Assembly: GCA_018333605.1 (NCBI GenBank) | Contig: JAGXSV010000022.1 | Coordinates: 48,770 to 112,769 of the forward strand | Direction of reading: 5' to 3' | Source of the DNA: Hydrogenophaga sp. | GTDB taxonomy: Bacteria; Pseudomonadota; Gammaproteobacteria; Burkholderiales; Burkholderiaceae_C | Length of the DNA stretch: 64,000 nucleotides | Shown: positions 32,010-42,300 of the stretch, in pieces | Position numbering within the stretch: the first letter of the stretch is position 1 | How the letters are laid out: the number at the start of each line of letters is the position of its first letter | Notes under the pieces: generated by a model | The model's database searches: none | What the model saw: only the letters and a program-made list of their open reading frames with translations | Told to the model about the DNA's origin: nothing | Translations under genes and position numbers: made by a program

Positions 32010-33146
32010 CTAGACGATCGTGAGGTGTTCGGTGCCTGCGGCGAGATCCAGTGTCTTGGCGCGCTGACTGTTGAGCTTGATCTGAAGGCGCAGATCGTTC
32101 AACGAGTCGGCGTTGCGCAGTGCGTCTTCAAACGTGATGAGATTGGCTTCGAAGGCGTGGAACAAGGCCTGGTCGAAGGTCTGCATGCCCATCTGGGTGC
32201 TCTTTTTCATGATCTCCTTGATTTCAGCGACATCGCCCTTGAAGATCAGGTCGGCGACCAGCGGTGAGTTGAGCATGATCTCCACGGCCGCGTGACGCCC
32301 CTTGTTGTCCTGGCGCGGGATCAGACGCTGTGACACCAGGGCGCGCAGGTTGAGCGACAGGTCCATCAGCAACTGCGCGCGGCGGTCTTCGGGGAAGAAG
32401 TTGATGATGCGGTCCAGCGCCTGGTTGGCGCTGTTGGCGTGCAGCGTGGCCAGACACAGGTGCCCGGTTTCAGAGAACTGGATCGCATGTTCCATGGTTT
32501 CACGGTCGCGGATCTCGCCCATCAGGATCACGTCGGGCGCCTGGCGCAGCGTGTTCTTCAGCGCCGCCTCCCAGCTGTCGGTGTCCAGGCCCACCTCGCG
32601 TTGCGTCACCACGCAGTTCTTGTGCGGGTGCACGAATTCCACCGGGTCTTCAATGGTGATGATATGCCCCTGGGTGTGTTCGTTGCGCCAGTCGACCATG
32701 GCCGCCAGTGAGGTGGATTTGCCCGAACCGGTGGCGCCCACGATGATGCACAGGCCGCGTTTTGAGAGCACCACATCCTTCAGCACCTGCGGCAGACCCA
32801 GCTTGTCGATGGTGGGCAGCACGGCCGGAATGGTTCGCAGCACCATGCCGACCTTGCCTTGCTGGATGAATGCGCTGACCCGGAAGCGGCCGATGGACGG
32901 CGGCGAGATGGCGAAGTTGCATTCTTTGGTGCGCTCAAACTCCGCCGCCTGCTTGTCGTTCATGATCGCGCGGGCCAGCGCCAGCGTGTGCGTGGCATTC
33001 AGCGGCTGCGGTGACACTTTGACCACCTTGCCATCGACCTTGATCGCGGGCGGGAAGTCGGCCGTGATGAACAGGTCGCTGCCCGTGCGGCTCACCATGA
33101 GCTTGAGCAAGTCGTTGATGAACTTGGATGCCTGGTCGCGTTCCAT
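32010..33146 (-). CDS. pilU: PilU, PilT-dependent twitching motility ATPase
   Basis: A 378-aa hexameric secretion-type ATPase. It has an N-terminal PAS-like domain (SRTGSDLFITADFPPAIKVDGKV), Walker A (GATGSGKST), Asp box (IITIEDPVEFVH), Walker B (ILMGEIRDRETM) and His box (ATLHANSA). PilU works with PilT in type IV pilus retraction and adds force when PilT is impaired. It lies 123 bases downstream of pilT on the same strand, the usual order. Confidence 0.92.
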   Translation of the reverse strand: MERDQASKFINDLLKLMVSRTGSDLFITADFPPAIKVDGKVVKVSPQPLNATHTLALARAIMNDKQAAEFERTKECNFAISPPSIGRFRVSAFIQQGKVGMVLRTIPAVLPTIDKLGLPQVLKDVVLSKRGLCIIVGATGSGKSTSLAAMVDWRNEHTQGHIITIEDPVEFVHPHKNCVVTQREVGLDTDSWEAALKNTLRQAPDVILMGEIRDRETMEHAIQFSETGHLCLATLHANSANQALDRIINFFPEDRRAQLLMDLSLNLRALVSQRLIPRQDNKGRHAAVEIMLNSPLVADLIFKGDVAEIKEIMKKSTQMGMQTFDQALFHAFEANLITFEDALRNADSLNDLRLQIKLNSQRAKTLDLAAGTEHLTIV

Positions 33147-33269
33147 GAGGAATTACCTTTTCGTTCTCAGTGTCTGCATTCTGAAGTGAGGGCGGCGCGG
33201 GAGCGCAGAACTGGCGTGCCCCCGTGCGGCCGGCGACCAGGCGCATCGCGCCATTGACGGGGTGTCTGT

Positions 33270-34313
33270 CTAGCCAGGAAAATTCTCCGGGATCTTTGCT
33301 TTGCTGCGCGCTTCGGCCGGGCTGATCACGTTGCGCTTGACCAGTTCGGAAAGGTTCTGGTCCAGCGTCTGCATGCCCACGTTGTTGCCGGTCTGGATGG
33401 CCGAATACATCTGCGCCACCTTGGCTTCACGGATCAGGTTGCGAATGGCGCTGGTACCCAGCATGATCTCGTGCGCCGCAACACGGCCGCTGCCGTCCTT
33501 GACTTTGCACAGCGTTTGCGAGATCACGGCCACCAGCGACTCTGACAGCATGGCGCGGACCATGTCCTTTTCCTCGGCCGGGAACACGTCAATGATCCGG
33601 TCAATGGTCTTGGCCGCACTGGAGGTGTGCAGCGTGCCGAACACCAGGTGGCCGGTTTCGGCCGCCGTCATGGCCAGTCTGATGGTTTCCAGATCGCGCA
33701 TCTCACCGACCAGAATCGCGTCCGGGTCTTCGCGCAGGGCGGAGCGCAAGGCGTTGGAAAAGCTCAGGGTGTGGGGCCCCACCTCGCGCTGGTTCACCAG
33801 GCATTTTTTCGACTCGTGCACAAATTCCACCGGGTCTTCGACGGTCAGGATGTGGCCATACTCGGTTTCGTTGAGGTGATTCACCATGCCCGCCAGCGTG
33901 GTTGATTTGCCCGAGCCGGTGGGCCCGGTCACAAGCACGAGGCCACGTGGGCGCAGGGCCAGTTCGCCGAAAATCTTCGGGGCATTGAGTTGTTCCAGCG
34001 TGAGAATCTTGCTCGGGATGGTCCGGAACACGGCACCCGCACCACGGTTGTGGTTGAACGCGTTCACCCGGAAGCGGGCCAGGCCATCAATCTCGAACGA
34101 AAAATCCACCTCCAGGAATTCCTCGTAATGCTTGCGCTGGTTGTCGTTCATGATGTCGTACACCATGCTGTGGACCTGCTTGTGCTCCAGTGGTTCGACG
34201 TTGATGCGGCGGACGTCCCCGTGCACCCGTATCATCGGTGGCAGTCCCGCCGAAAGGTGCAAGTCGGAAGCTTTGTTCTTGACGCTGAAGGCGAGCAGTT
34301 GGGTAATGTCCAT
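33270..34313 (-). CDS. pilT: PilT, type IV pilus retraction ATPase
   Basis: A 347-aa ATPase that drives pilus depolymerisation at the inner-membrane base. Motifs: MDITQLLAFSVKNKASDLHLSAGLPP at the N-terminus, Walker A GPTGSGKST, Asp box ILTVEDPVEFVHESKKCLVNQREVG, Walker B ILVGEMRDLETI and His box GTLHTSSAAKTIDR. It also has the C-terminal PilT-type segment (MLGTSAIRNLIREAKVAQM). ATG 34313 begins the family N-terminus; the track's longer form is an overlap into yggS. It is divergent from yggS with only 37 bp between, the conserved pilT-yggS arrangement. Confidence 0.93.
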   Translation of the reverse strand: MDITQLLAFSVKNKASDLHLSAGLPPMIRVHGDVRRINVEPLEHKQVHSMVYDIMNDNQRKHYEEFLEVDFSFEIDGLARFRVNAFNHNRGAGAVFRTIPSKILTLEQLNAPKIFGELALRPRGLVLVTGPTGSGKSTTLAGMVNHLNETEYGHILTVEDPVEFVHESKKCLVNQREVGPHTLSFSNALRSALREDPDAILVGEMRDLETIRLAMTAAETGHLVFGTLHTSSAAKTIDRIIDVFPAEEKDMVRAMLSESLVAVISQTLCKVKDGSGRVAAHEIMLGTSAIRNLIREAKVAQMYSAIQTGNNVGMQTLDQNLSELVKRNVISPAEARSKAKIPENFPG

Positions 34314-34350
34314 CCCGGGGTTCCGTACGGTGTTGGTATGACGGGTGATT

Positions 34351-35055
34351 ATGACGACGATTGAAGGCAATCTCCTAGGGGTCCGCACGCGGATCACGCA
34401 AGCCTGCGCACGAGCAGGACGCGATGCAACCGACGTGAAGTTGCTGGCGGTTTCCAAGACCTTTGCCCCCGCCGCAGTGACCGAAGCCTTGGCTGCGGGC
34501 CAGCACGCGTTCGGTGAAAACTACATTCAGGAAGGGGTGGAAAAAATCCTGTCCCTGCGTGCCTCGCACCCCGCTGCGGCGCTGGAGTGGCATTGCATCG
34601 GACCGGTGCAGAGCAACAAGACCAGGCTCGTGGCCGGCCATTTCGACTGGGTGCAGTCGGTCGACCGGCTCAAGATTGCCCAGCGCCTGAGTGAGCAGCG
34701 ACCGGTGGAGATGCCGCCGCTGCAGGTGTGTCTGCAGGTGAACGTGGACGGTGGGCCCACCAAATCGGGCGTGGCGCCGGCCGAACTGCCGGCGCTGGCC
34801 ATGGCCGTGGCTGCGCTGCCCCGTCTGACGCTGCGGGGGCTGATGTGCATTCCCGAGCCCGCGGACACTTTTGAAGCCGAGCAGGCGGTGTTTTTGCAGG
34901 CCAAAGCCTTGTTCGATGACCTGAAGGCGCGCGGCCTTGCGCTGGACACCCTGTCCATGGGCATGAGCGACGATCTGGATGCGGCGGTGGCTGCAGGGTC
35001 TACCATGGTGCGGGTGGGACGGGCGATTTTTGGCAGCCGGGCCCCGCGGGCTTGA
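34351..35055 (+). CDS. yggS: YggS/PROSC family PLP homeostasis protein
   Basis: A 234-aa single-domain TIM-barrel PLP-binding protein. The PLP Lys is in VKLLAVSKTFAPAA; other motifs are FGENYIQEGVEK, WHCIGPVQSNKTRLV, VNVDGGPTKSGV and LSMGMSDDLDAAVAAGSTMVRVGRAIFG. It buffers and delivers pyridoxal phosphate and influences amino-acid pools; no catalytic activity is known. ATG 34351 is used rather than the GTG 34345. It is divergent from pilT, as in many Proteobacteria, and convergent with the DUF3617 gene, whose stop is 7 bases away. Confidence 0.9.
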   Translation: MTTIEGNLLGVRTRITQACARAGRDATDVKLLAVSKTFAPAAVTEALAAGQHAFGENYIQEGVEKILSLRASHPAAALEWHCIGPVQSNKTRLVAGHFDWVQSVDRLKIAQRLSEQRPVEMPPLQVCLQVNVDGGPTKSGVAPAELPALAMAVAALPRLTLRGLMCIPEPADTFEAEQAVFLQAKALFDDLKARGLALDTLSMGMSDDLDAAVAAGSTMVRVGRAIFGSRAPRA

Positions 35056-35061
35056 GCCGGC

Positions 35062-35616
35062 TTATTGGCCCGGTACCTTGCCCGGCTTGACCGCACGGCA
35101 GTCGCCGGACAACCATTTGCCTTGACCGTCCAGGGTCACTGTCTCTGCCTTGCCCTGGCGGGTGGTGTTCATCACCATTTTCATGCTGTAGGCGGTGTCG
35201 CCGCTGAAGGTGTAGGTGCCTTCGCCATTGGACGGTGGGTTCTTGCACACAAAGCGCATGTTCAAGGTGTTGCCGGAGCGCGAAGCCACCGAGTTCGTGC
35301 ACTCCCCTTCGGTCGGGCTGGGCAGGTCGCTGCGTGCCGCCATCTCGGGGGTGATGCAGACCTTCATGACCATGCCACCTCCTGCGCCCGCTTGCGGCAG
35401 GGTCATGCCCTGCTGGCCCAGCATGGCTTCCATGTGCTTGCGCTGCGCGGGCGGTAGCTGGGCCATCTGTTTGTGCATCTCGGTCATGGCCTGATCCATT
35501 GGCGGGCTGCCGCCCATCTTCTGGTGGATTTCCCACAAGCCGGGTTTGATGCTTTGGGCGCTGGCCGCCGTGGCGCAGACCAGCAGGGCGGTACACAGGG
35601 TGGCGGTTTTGAGCAT
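35062..35616 (-). CDS. DUF3617 family exported protein
   Basis: A 184-aa periplasmic protein with a clear signal peptide (MLKTATLCTALLVCATAASA) and the DUF3617 opening SIKPGLWEIHQKMGG. A Met/Gln-rich segment follows (MTEMHKQMAQLPPAQRKHMEAMLGQQGM). The second half has four Cys (CITPEM, ECTNSV, FVCKNP, GDCRAV), which could make two disulfides. Function is unknown for the family. ATG 35616 has GGAG 8 bases upstream; the track start at 35643 does not. Confidence 0.8.
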   Translation of the reverse strand: MLKTATLCTALLVCATAASAQSIKPGLWEIHQKMGGSPPMDQAMTEMHKQMAQLPPAQRKHMEAMLGQQGMTLPQAGAGGGMVMKVCITPEMAARSDLPSPTEGECTNSVASRSGNTLNMRFVCKNPPSNGEGTYTFSGDTAYSMKMVMNTTRQGKAETVTLDGQGKWLSGDCRAVKPGKVPGQ

Positions 35617-35665
35617 GGCGGAACTCCAGTGATCTGGATTCATTGTCGTCCCGCTTGCCGGCTTT

Positions 35666-36139
35666 TCAAAGCGGCAGCCGCGTGCTGTTTTTCACCTCTT
35701 CCATCACCGCATAGGTGCGCGTTTCGCGCACCCCGGGCAGCTGCCAGAGCACACGGCCGGCAAAGTCGCGGTAGGCGGCCATGTCGGCCATGCGGGTTTT
35801 GAGCAGGTAGTCGAATCCGCCGGCCACCATGTGGCATTCCATGATCGTGTCGTGCGCCTGCACGGCGGCTTTGAACTCATCAAACACGGTGTGTGTGGTG
35901 CGGTCCAGCGACACTTCCACAAAAACCATCATGCCCCGGCCCAGCTTGAGCGGGTTCAGCCGGGCTTCGAAGCCCAAAATGTAGCCGTCGCGCAGCAGCC
36001 GCTGGGTGCGCGCGAGCACGGCGGTGGGCGAGAGCGCCACGGCCTCGGCCAGCTTCAGGTTGGCGATGCGGCCGTCGGTCTGAAGTACCTTCAAAATGCG
36101 CAGGTCAATGCGGTCGAGTTCGTGGCTGGTTTCGGTCAT
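35666..36139 (-). CDS. Lrp/AsnC family regulator, probable proline-utilisation regulator
   Basis: A 157-aa Lrp-type protein with an N-terminal helix-turn-helix (LDRIDLRILKVLQTDGRIANLKLAEAVALSPTAVLARTQRLLRDGYILGF) and a C-terminal RAM ligand domain (MVFVEVSLDR, ECHMVAGGFDYLLKT). It is divergent from putA. PutA here lacks its own DNA-binding domain, so an external regulator is needed, and PutR-type Lrp proteins activate putA in alphaproteobacteria. That role is inferred here. A palindrome lies between the two genes. Confidence 0.87.
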   Translation of the reverse strand: MTETSHELDRIDLRILKVLQTDGRIANLKLAEAVALSPTAVLARTQRLLRDGYILGFEARLNPLKLGRGMMVFVEVSLDRTTHTVFDEFKAAVQAHDTIMECHMVAGGFDYLLKTRMADMAAYRDFAGRVLWQLPGVRETRTYAVMEEVKNSTRLPL

Positions 36140-36184
36140 GGGTAGTGAATTATCCGGTCAGATGAAAAAAATACAGAGAAAAAT

Positions 36185-36199
36185 TCGCCAGTGTGGCGA
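36185..36199. promoter_or_regulatory. Palindrome between lrp-type gene and putA
   Basis: TCGCCA-GTG-TGGCGA is a perfect 6-bp inverted repeat about 48 bp before the putA start and 46 bp from the regulator start, beside an A-rich stretch (GAAAAAAATACAGAGAAAAA). It is a candidate binding site for the divergent Lrp-type protein. Confidence 0.45.
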
Positions 36200-36246
36200 T
36201 CACCATCACGCCATTCACCAACACCAGCCAATGTCCGGAGACCGCC

Positions 36247-39225
36247 ATGCCCCGCCCGACCGATCGCCTGCCCTTCCCCTACCGGTCCGAAAATGCCACT
36301 GTTTCCCAGCGTCTGGCTGCGCTGCAAGGCGCGCTGGACTGGGCCGCTGCCGCTGCCGTGGCCGCGCCCTGGGTGCGTGCCGTGCGCGAGAACCCGCCGC
36401 CGTTCTGGGCCATGGAAAGCCTGCTGAAGGAATACCCCATCTCCAGTGCCGAAGGCCTGGCCCTCATGCGGCTGGCTGAAGCCCTGCTGCGCGTGCCCGA
36501 TGCCGAGACGGCGATTGCCTTGACGGCCGATCAACTGGGTCGGGCCGATTTCGACGGTGCCGCCGACTCCACGCTGGCGCGCCTGTCGTCCACGGCGATT
36601 GCGATGTCGAAGAAGTTTTTACCCGAGTCGGGCGGCGAGGCGGGCCTGATGGCCAAGCTCGGCGCCAAGACCGTGGTGGCCGCCACGCTGCGCGCGGTGC
36701 AGTTGCTGGGCCGGCAGTTTGTGCTGGGCCAGACGATCGAAGAAGGTATGAAGGAGGCCGCTTCGGCCCGCAAAAAACAGGGCAACCTGAGCTTCAGCTT
36801 TGACATGCTGGGCGAGGGCGCACGCACCGACGCCGACGCGCTGCGGTACCTCGCCAGTTACGAAAATGCCATTGCCGCGATCGCACGCACGGCTGACCCG
36901 GCACGCTCACCCGCGCACAACGACGGCATCTCCATCAAGCTCAGCGCGCTGCACCCGCGCTATGAAGACGTGCAATACGAACGCGTGATGGAGGAGCTGG
37001 TGCCGCGCGTATGGACGCTGTGCCGCGCCGCAGCGATCGCCAACCTGAACCTCACCATCGACGCTGAAGAGGTGGACCGGCTGGAGCTGTCGCTCGCCGT
37101 GTTCGAGGCACTTGCGCAACGGGTGACCGAGCACTGCCCGCAATGGGCCGGCCTGGGCCTGGCGATGCAGGCCTACCAGAGCCGTGCGGTGGAGCTGATT
37201 GAACACGTGGCTGCGCTGGCCCGCCAGTACAAGATCAAGTTCATGTGCCGTCTGGTCAAGGGCGCCTATTGGGATGCCGAGATCAAGCGCGCGCAAGAGC
37301 TGGGTCTGCCCACCTACCCGGTATTCACCCACAAGCACCACACCGACGTGAGCTACCTGGCCTGCGCGCGCGCGCTGCTCGACGCGCCCGACGCGATTTT
37401 TCCGCAGTTCGCCACACACAACGCCGGCACCATTTCCGCCATCCTGCAGATGGCTTCCCGCCACGGCGTGCCATTCGAGTTGCAGCGCCTGCACGGCATG
37501 GGCGAGGGCATTTACCGGGAGGTGCTGAAGAACCCGCTGGTGACCTGTCGCGTGTACGCTCCGGTGGGCGCGCACCGCGACCTGCTGGCCTACCTGGTGC
37601 GACGCCTGCTGGAAAACGGTGCCAACTCGTCGTTTGTGCACCAACTCGCCGACGCGTCTGTGGGCATGGACGAGCTGCTCATCTCGCCGCTGCGTCTCGA
37701 ACCCCAACCCGCGCTGCCGTTGCCGGCCGATCTGTACGGCGCGACGCGGGCCAACAGCCAGGGACTGGATCTGGCGGTGGCCTCAATGCGCGAGCCGCTG
37801 CTGGCCGCGCTGGCCAGCCCGCCGGTGCCGGCCGTGGCCGAGTCGAGTGTCGCCGAGGTGGACGTGGCGTCTGCCGCAGCCCTGGCCGCCTTCGCGGGAT
37901 GGAACCACACACCGGTGGTCGAGCGCGCAGCCATCTTGCGCCGCGCGGCCGATGCCCTGCAACAACAGCTGCCGCGCTTCTGCGCCCTGCTGGTGAAAGA
38001 GGCGCACAAGACCTGGGGCGATGCCGTTTCCGAGGTGCGCGAAGCGGTAGACTTTTTGCGCTTCTATGCCTGTGACGCTGAGCGCGTGATGGCGCCGCAA
38101 ACCCTGCCCGGTCCCACCGGCGAGAGCAACACCCTGCGGCTGGAAGGCCGCGGCGCCTGGGTTTGCATCAGCCCCTGGAATTTCCCGCTGGCCATTTTCA
38201 TGGGCCAGGTGGCGGCGGCCTTGGGCACCGGCAACACGGTACTGGCCAAGCCCGCCGAACAGACGCCGGCGGTCGCGCGCGCAGCGGTGGCGCTGCTGCA
38301 CGCCGCCGGTGTGCCGGTGAACGCGTTGCAACTGCTGCACGGCCCGGGCGAGACCGTGGGCGCGTCGCTGGTGGCGCAGGCGGGCATCGCGGGCGTGGTG
38401 TTCACCGGGTCCACACAAGTGGCCAAGACCATCCAGCGCGCGCTGGCCGCCAAGGACGGAGCCATCGTGCCGCTGATCGCCGAAACCGGGGGCATCAACG
38501 CCATGCTGGTCGACAGCACGGCCCTGCCCGAACAAGTGGCCGACGCGGTGGTGCAGAGCGCCTTCCGCAGCGCCGGTCAGCGTTGCTCGGCCCTGCGGCT
38601 GCTGTGCCTGCACGAAGGCATCGCCGACCACGTGATCGAGATGATTCAGGGCGCGGCGAAAGAGTTGGTGGCGGGCCTCCCGGCTGAGCTGTCGACCGAC
38701 CTCGGCCCGGTGATCGACGCCGAAGCGTTTGAGGGCATCGGTCGTCACCTGCAGCGCCTGCACGCCGAGGCCACGGCGCTGCTGCCTGCCGCAGCGCCAG
38801 CCACGGCGCTGCCCAACCTGATCCCGCCGCAGATGTTCGAGGTGAAGACCATCGCCGACGTGAAAACCGAAATCTTCGGCCCCGTGCTGCAGGTGGTGCG
38901 CTGGGGCGGCGACCCGATGGCCGTGATCCAGCAGATCAACGCGTTGGGTTATGGCCTCACGCTGGGCATCCAGACGCGCATCGACAGCCGTGCCCAGGCC
39001 CTGGCCACGGCCGCACGGGTCGGCAACGTATATGTGAACCGCAACATGATTGGCGCGGTGGTGGGCGTGCAGCCCTTTGGCGGCGAAGGCCTGAGCGGCA
39101 CCGGCCCGAAGGCCGGTGGTCCGCACTACCTGTTGCGCTTTTGCGCCGAGCAGACGCTGACCATCAACACCACCGCTGCGGGCGGCAACGTGGCGCTGTT
39201 CGCCGGATCGGCACAGGGATCCTGA
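36247..39225 (+). CDS. putA: Bifunctional proline dehydrogenase / glutamate semialdehyde dehydrogenase PutA
   Basis: A 992-aa enzyme that oxidises proline to glutamate. Residues about 1-510 hold the FAD proline dehydrogenase barrel (DGISIKLSALHPRYED, FMCRLVKGAYWDAEIK, FATHNAGTISAIL). About 540-960 form the aldehyde dehydrogenase, with Glu746 (LIAETGGIN) and nucleophile Cys780 (SAGQRCSALRLL). The ribbon-helix-helix DNA-binding domain of E. coli PutA is absent, so it is not self-regulating. ATG 36247 has GGAG upstream; the track's earlier GTG lies in the palindrome. The divergent Lrp-type gene is the likely regulator. Confidence 0.93.
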   Translation: MPRPTDRLPFPYRSENATVSQRLAALQGALDWAAAAAVAAPWVRAVRENPPPFWAMESLLKEYPISSAEGLALMRLAEALLRVPDAETAIALTADQLGRADFDGAADSTLARLSSTAIAMSKKFLPESGGEAGLMAKLGAKTVVAATLRAVQLLGRQFVLGQTIEEGMKEAASARKKQGNLSFSFDMLGEGARTDADALRYLASYENAIAAIARTADPARSPAHNDGISIKLSALHPRYEDVQYERVMEELVPRVWTLCRAAAIANLNLTIDAEEVDRLELSLAVFEALAQRVTEHCPQWAGLGLAMQAYQSRAVELIEHVAALARQYKIKFMCRLVKGAYWDAEIKRAQELGLPTYPVFTHKHHTDVSYLACARALLDAPDAIFPQFATHNAGTISAILQMASRHGVPFELQRLHGMGEGIYREVLKNPLVTCRVYAPVGAHRDLLAYLVRRLLENGANSSFVHQLADASVGMDELLISPLRLEPQPALPLPADLYGATRANSQGLDLAVASMREPLLAALASPPVPAVAESSVAEVDVASAAALAAFAGWNHTPVVERAAILRRAADALQQQLPRFCALLVKEAHKTWGDAVSEVREAVDFLRFYACDAERVMAPQTLPGPTGESNTLRLEGRGAWVCISPWNFPLAIFMGQVAAALGTGNTVLAKPAEQTPAVARAAVALLHAAGVPVNALQLLHGPGETVGASLVAQAGIAGVVFTGSTQVAKTIQRALAAKDGAIVPLIAETGGINAMLVDSTALPEQVADAVVQSAFRSAGQRCSALRLLCLHEGIADHVIEMIQGAAKELVAGLPAELSTDLGPVIDAEAFEGIGRHLQRLHAEATALLPAAAPATALPNLIPPQMFEVKTIADVKTEIFGPVLQVVRWGGDPMAVIQQINALGYGLTLGIQTRIDSRAQALATAARVGNVYVNRNMIGAVVGVQPFGGEGLSGTGPKAGGPHYLLRFCAEQTLTINTTAAGGNVALFAGSAQGS

Positions 39226-39326
39226 AACCCGACAGGACTGGTGCTGCCTACCGGAACCGATCCACGAGCGTTTGCCCGGCACAGCGTCCGTGGCGTCATC
39301 GGGTGAGCGCCGTCCAGCCGCCGGCT

Positions 39327-42300
39327 TCAGGTTGATCTGGCGGTGTCCGGCACGGGTGCCCGGAGGGTTCCGGTCAGTTCCACCATGTCCGCAGACGGGT
39401 TGCGCAAAAAAGCGTCCAGCGTTTCGATGGGCAGGGCCGGCGCGAACAGATGACCCTGGAACTGGTCGCAGCCCTGGAGAGCCAGAAAGTCCCTCTGCTC
39501 CTGGGTTTCCACGCCCTCAGCCACCACCTGCAAACTCAGGCTCTGGGCCAGCGCGATGATGGCGCGGGAGATGGCCGCGTCATTGGGGTCGGTCAGCACA
39601 TCGGCGACAAAGCCCTTGTCAATTTTCAACTGGTCCAGCGGCAGGCGTTTCAGGCAAGACAGCGAGGAATAGCCCACACCGAAGTCGTCCAGTGACAGGG
39701 TGACCCCCAAATCTTTGAGCATGCCCATTTTTTGAATGGTGATCTCCATTCGGTCGGCCAGCAAGCTTTCGGTGAGTTCGAGCTTGAGTTTGTGGGGGCG
39801 GATGCCGGTGCGCACGATCGAGGCCATGACCATGTCCACAAAGTTCGGGTGCCGGAACTGGTAGGCGCTCACGTTCACGGCAATGCTCAGCCCCGCGGTT
39901 TGTGGCGAGTCGGCCCAGGCGGCCAGTTGCTCGCAAGCGGTTTCCAATACCCACTGGCCCAGTGGCAGGATCAGGCCGGTGTCCTCGGCGACCGGTATGA
40001 AGTCGGCGGGCCTGATCAGCCCCTTGTCGGGATGGTGCCAGCGCACCAGTGCTTCCACACCCATGACCACGCCCTGGCGGTCCACCTGCGGCTGGTAGTG
40101 CACCACAAACTGCTTTTCGCGCAACCCCACCCGCAGGGCAACGCCCACGGCGGCATTGGCGCTCACCGTGGCCTGCATGGCCGGGTCGAAAAAACACAGC
40201 GTGTTGCGGCCCAAACCCTTGGCGTGGTACATGGCCAGGTCGGCCTGTTTGAGCAACTCGCTGACATCGCTTTCATCACCGTTGAACGCGGCGACGCCAA
40301 TGCTGGGCGTCGCAAAGTGCTGGTGACTGCCCACCTGAAACGGTTCGCGCAGCATGTGAAGCACCTTTTCGGCCAGGACCCGCGCCTTGTGGTTGGCGGC
40401 CTCCGGGTCGGTGCTGAGGTCATCCACCATGATCACGAATTCGTCACCGCCGAACCGGGCCACGGTGTCGGTATTGCGCACGCTTCGGGTCAGTCGCCGG
40501 GCCACCTGCTGCAGCAGCTGGTCACCCATGTGATGGCCCAGCGTGTCGTTGAGAATCTTGAAGTTGTCCAGGTCAATGAACATCAGTGCGCCGTGTTGAC
40601 CGCTGCGGGCGCTTTGCGCCAGTGCCTTGTGCAGGCGCTCCAGCAGCAACTGGCGGTTGGGCAGATCGGTCAGTGGGTCGTAGAACGCAAGGTGGCGAAT
40701 CATGTCCTCCGCACTTTTGCGCTGCGTGATGTCACGACCCACGGCCACCCAGTGCGTCACCGCCTCGGCCGTGGCCTGCACCGACACCACTTCCAGCTCG
40801 ATCCAGAAAGACACCCCGTCTTTGCGGTTCACCATCAGTTCGGTGCGGGCCTGCCGGGTTTGCTCCAGGCCCTTGGTCATCTCGCGCAGTGTGGCGATGG
40901 CCGGGTTGAGTTCCAGCAGCAAGCGCGGCGTTTGCCCCAGCACCTCGGCGCGGCTGTAGCCGGTCTGTTTCTCGAAGGCGTCATTGACGAAGACGATGCG
41001 GGGCTCTCCGTCGCCGTTCGTGTCTGCCTCGGCAATCACCACGATGTCGTTGAGTCGGGCCACACTGGTTTCCAGAAGCATCAGCTGCTCCTGTGAACGT
41101 CGACGTTCGGTCACGTCACGGAAGTACACCGCCAGTCCCTCTGCAAACGGATAGGCCCGCACCTCCAGCCATTTGCCCAGGGATGGGAAAAAGTCTTCCA
41201 GTTCGACGCGGCGGTTGGTCTTGAGCGCCTGGCCCAGTTGCTCGCGCAGCCGCTGAGCCAGGCCGTCCGCGAAGTCGTGCCAGAGTTCCAGACCCAGCAG
41301 GTCACCCGTGGTTTTTTGCAGCAGCCGCTCACTTTCCTGGTTCAGGTAGGTGAAGCAGCACTGCCGGTCGAGCGTGACAAAGGCCTCGGTGATGCTGGCC
41401 AGCGTGGTGGTCAGGCGCATCGCCAGGCGCAGGGTTGCCTGCTGGGCGTGCTTTTGTGCCGAGATATCGTGCAAGGCACCCTGGATGTACAAGATGCGTC
41501 CCTCGGTGTTGCGCAGCGCTTTGCCTACCGTGCGCACCCACTTGGGGCTGGTTCCCGGCACCAGCACCTGGGTCTCTTCGTCGAAGGCTTCACCGGTCTC
41601 GGCGCAGCGCTTCAACCACTGTTGAAGGCGGGTGCGCCATTCAGGCGTGTAGTGCTGCACCATGGACGCCGGATCGGTGATGGTTTCACCCGGTTTCAGT
41701 GCGAGGATGCGGGCGTATTCGTCCGAGTGCCGCACCTGCCCAGTGGCGCAGTCGACCGACCAGCTGCCCACCCCGGCCGTGTGCTCGGTCAAGTTCAAAC
41801 GACGTTCACTCTCGTGCAGGGCTTGCTCCAGCCGGTCTTCCCGTTGTTGGTTGCGTTGCGCCAGCTCTTCATGCTGGTGGACGGAGTCGAACAGGCTGGC
41901 TGCGTGCGCTGCCAGTGCCCGCAGACCGGGCATGGCCGTGTCCAGATCGGTGTGATCGTGCAGCCTGCTGTCCAGCAGGGCCAGCCAGGTGGTGGGCTGG
42001 TTGGGTTTCAAGGGCAGCGGCAGCATCTGGCAGAAGCGGACCGCTGGCTGCGCAGCCACGGTGGGGTAGTTCAACAGCGAAGGGTGTGCGCCGGTGTCCC
42101 GCAGATCGTTGCCGATCTCGGTGGCGATCTGCACGCACAGCGCAGCGGCAGACGCCACCGCCTCCGCCGGCATGCCGCAGGTGCCCAGAACTTCCGGGGC
42201 TCCGGACGATGCCCGCACCAGCAACGCAGCCGGCGCATGGCCGAGCAGGGCGGCCAGTTGGGTCACGCGGCACCATTCTGTTGAAAGCGGGTCTGCGAAG

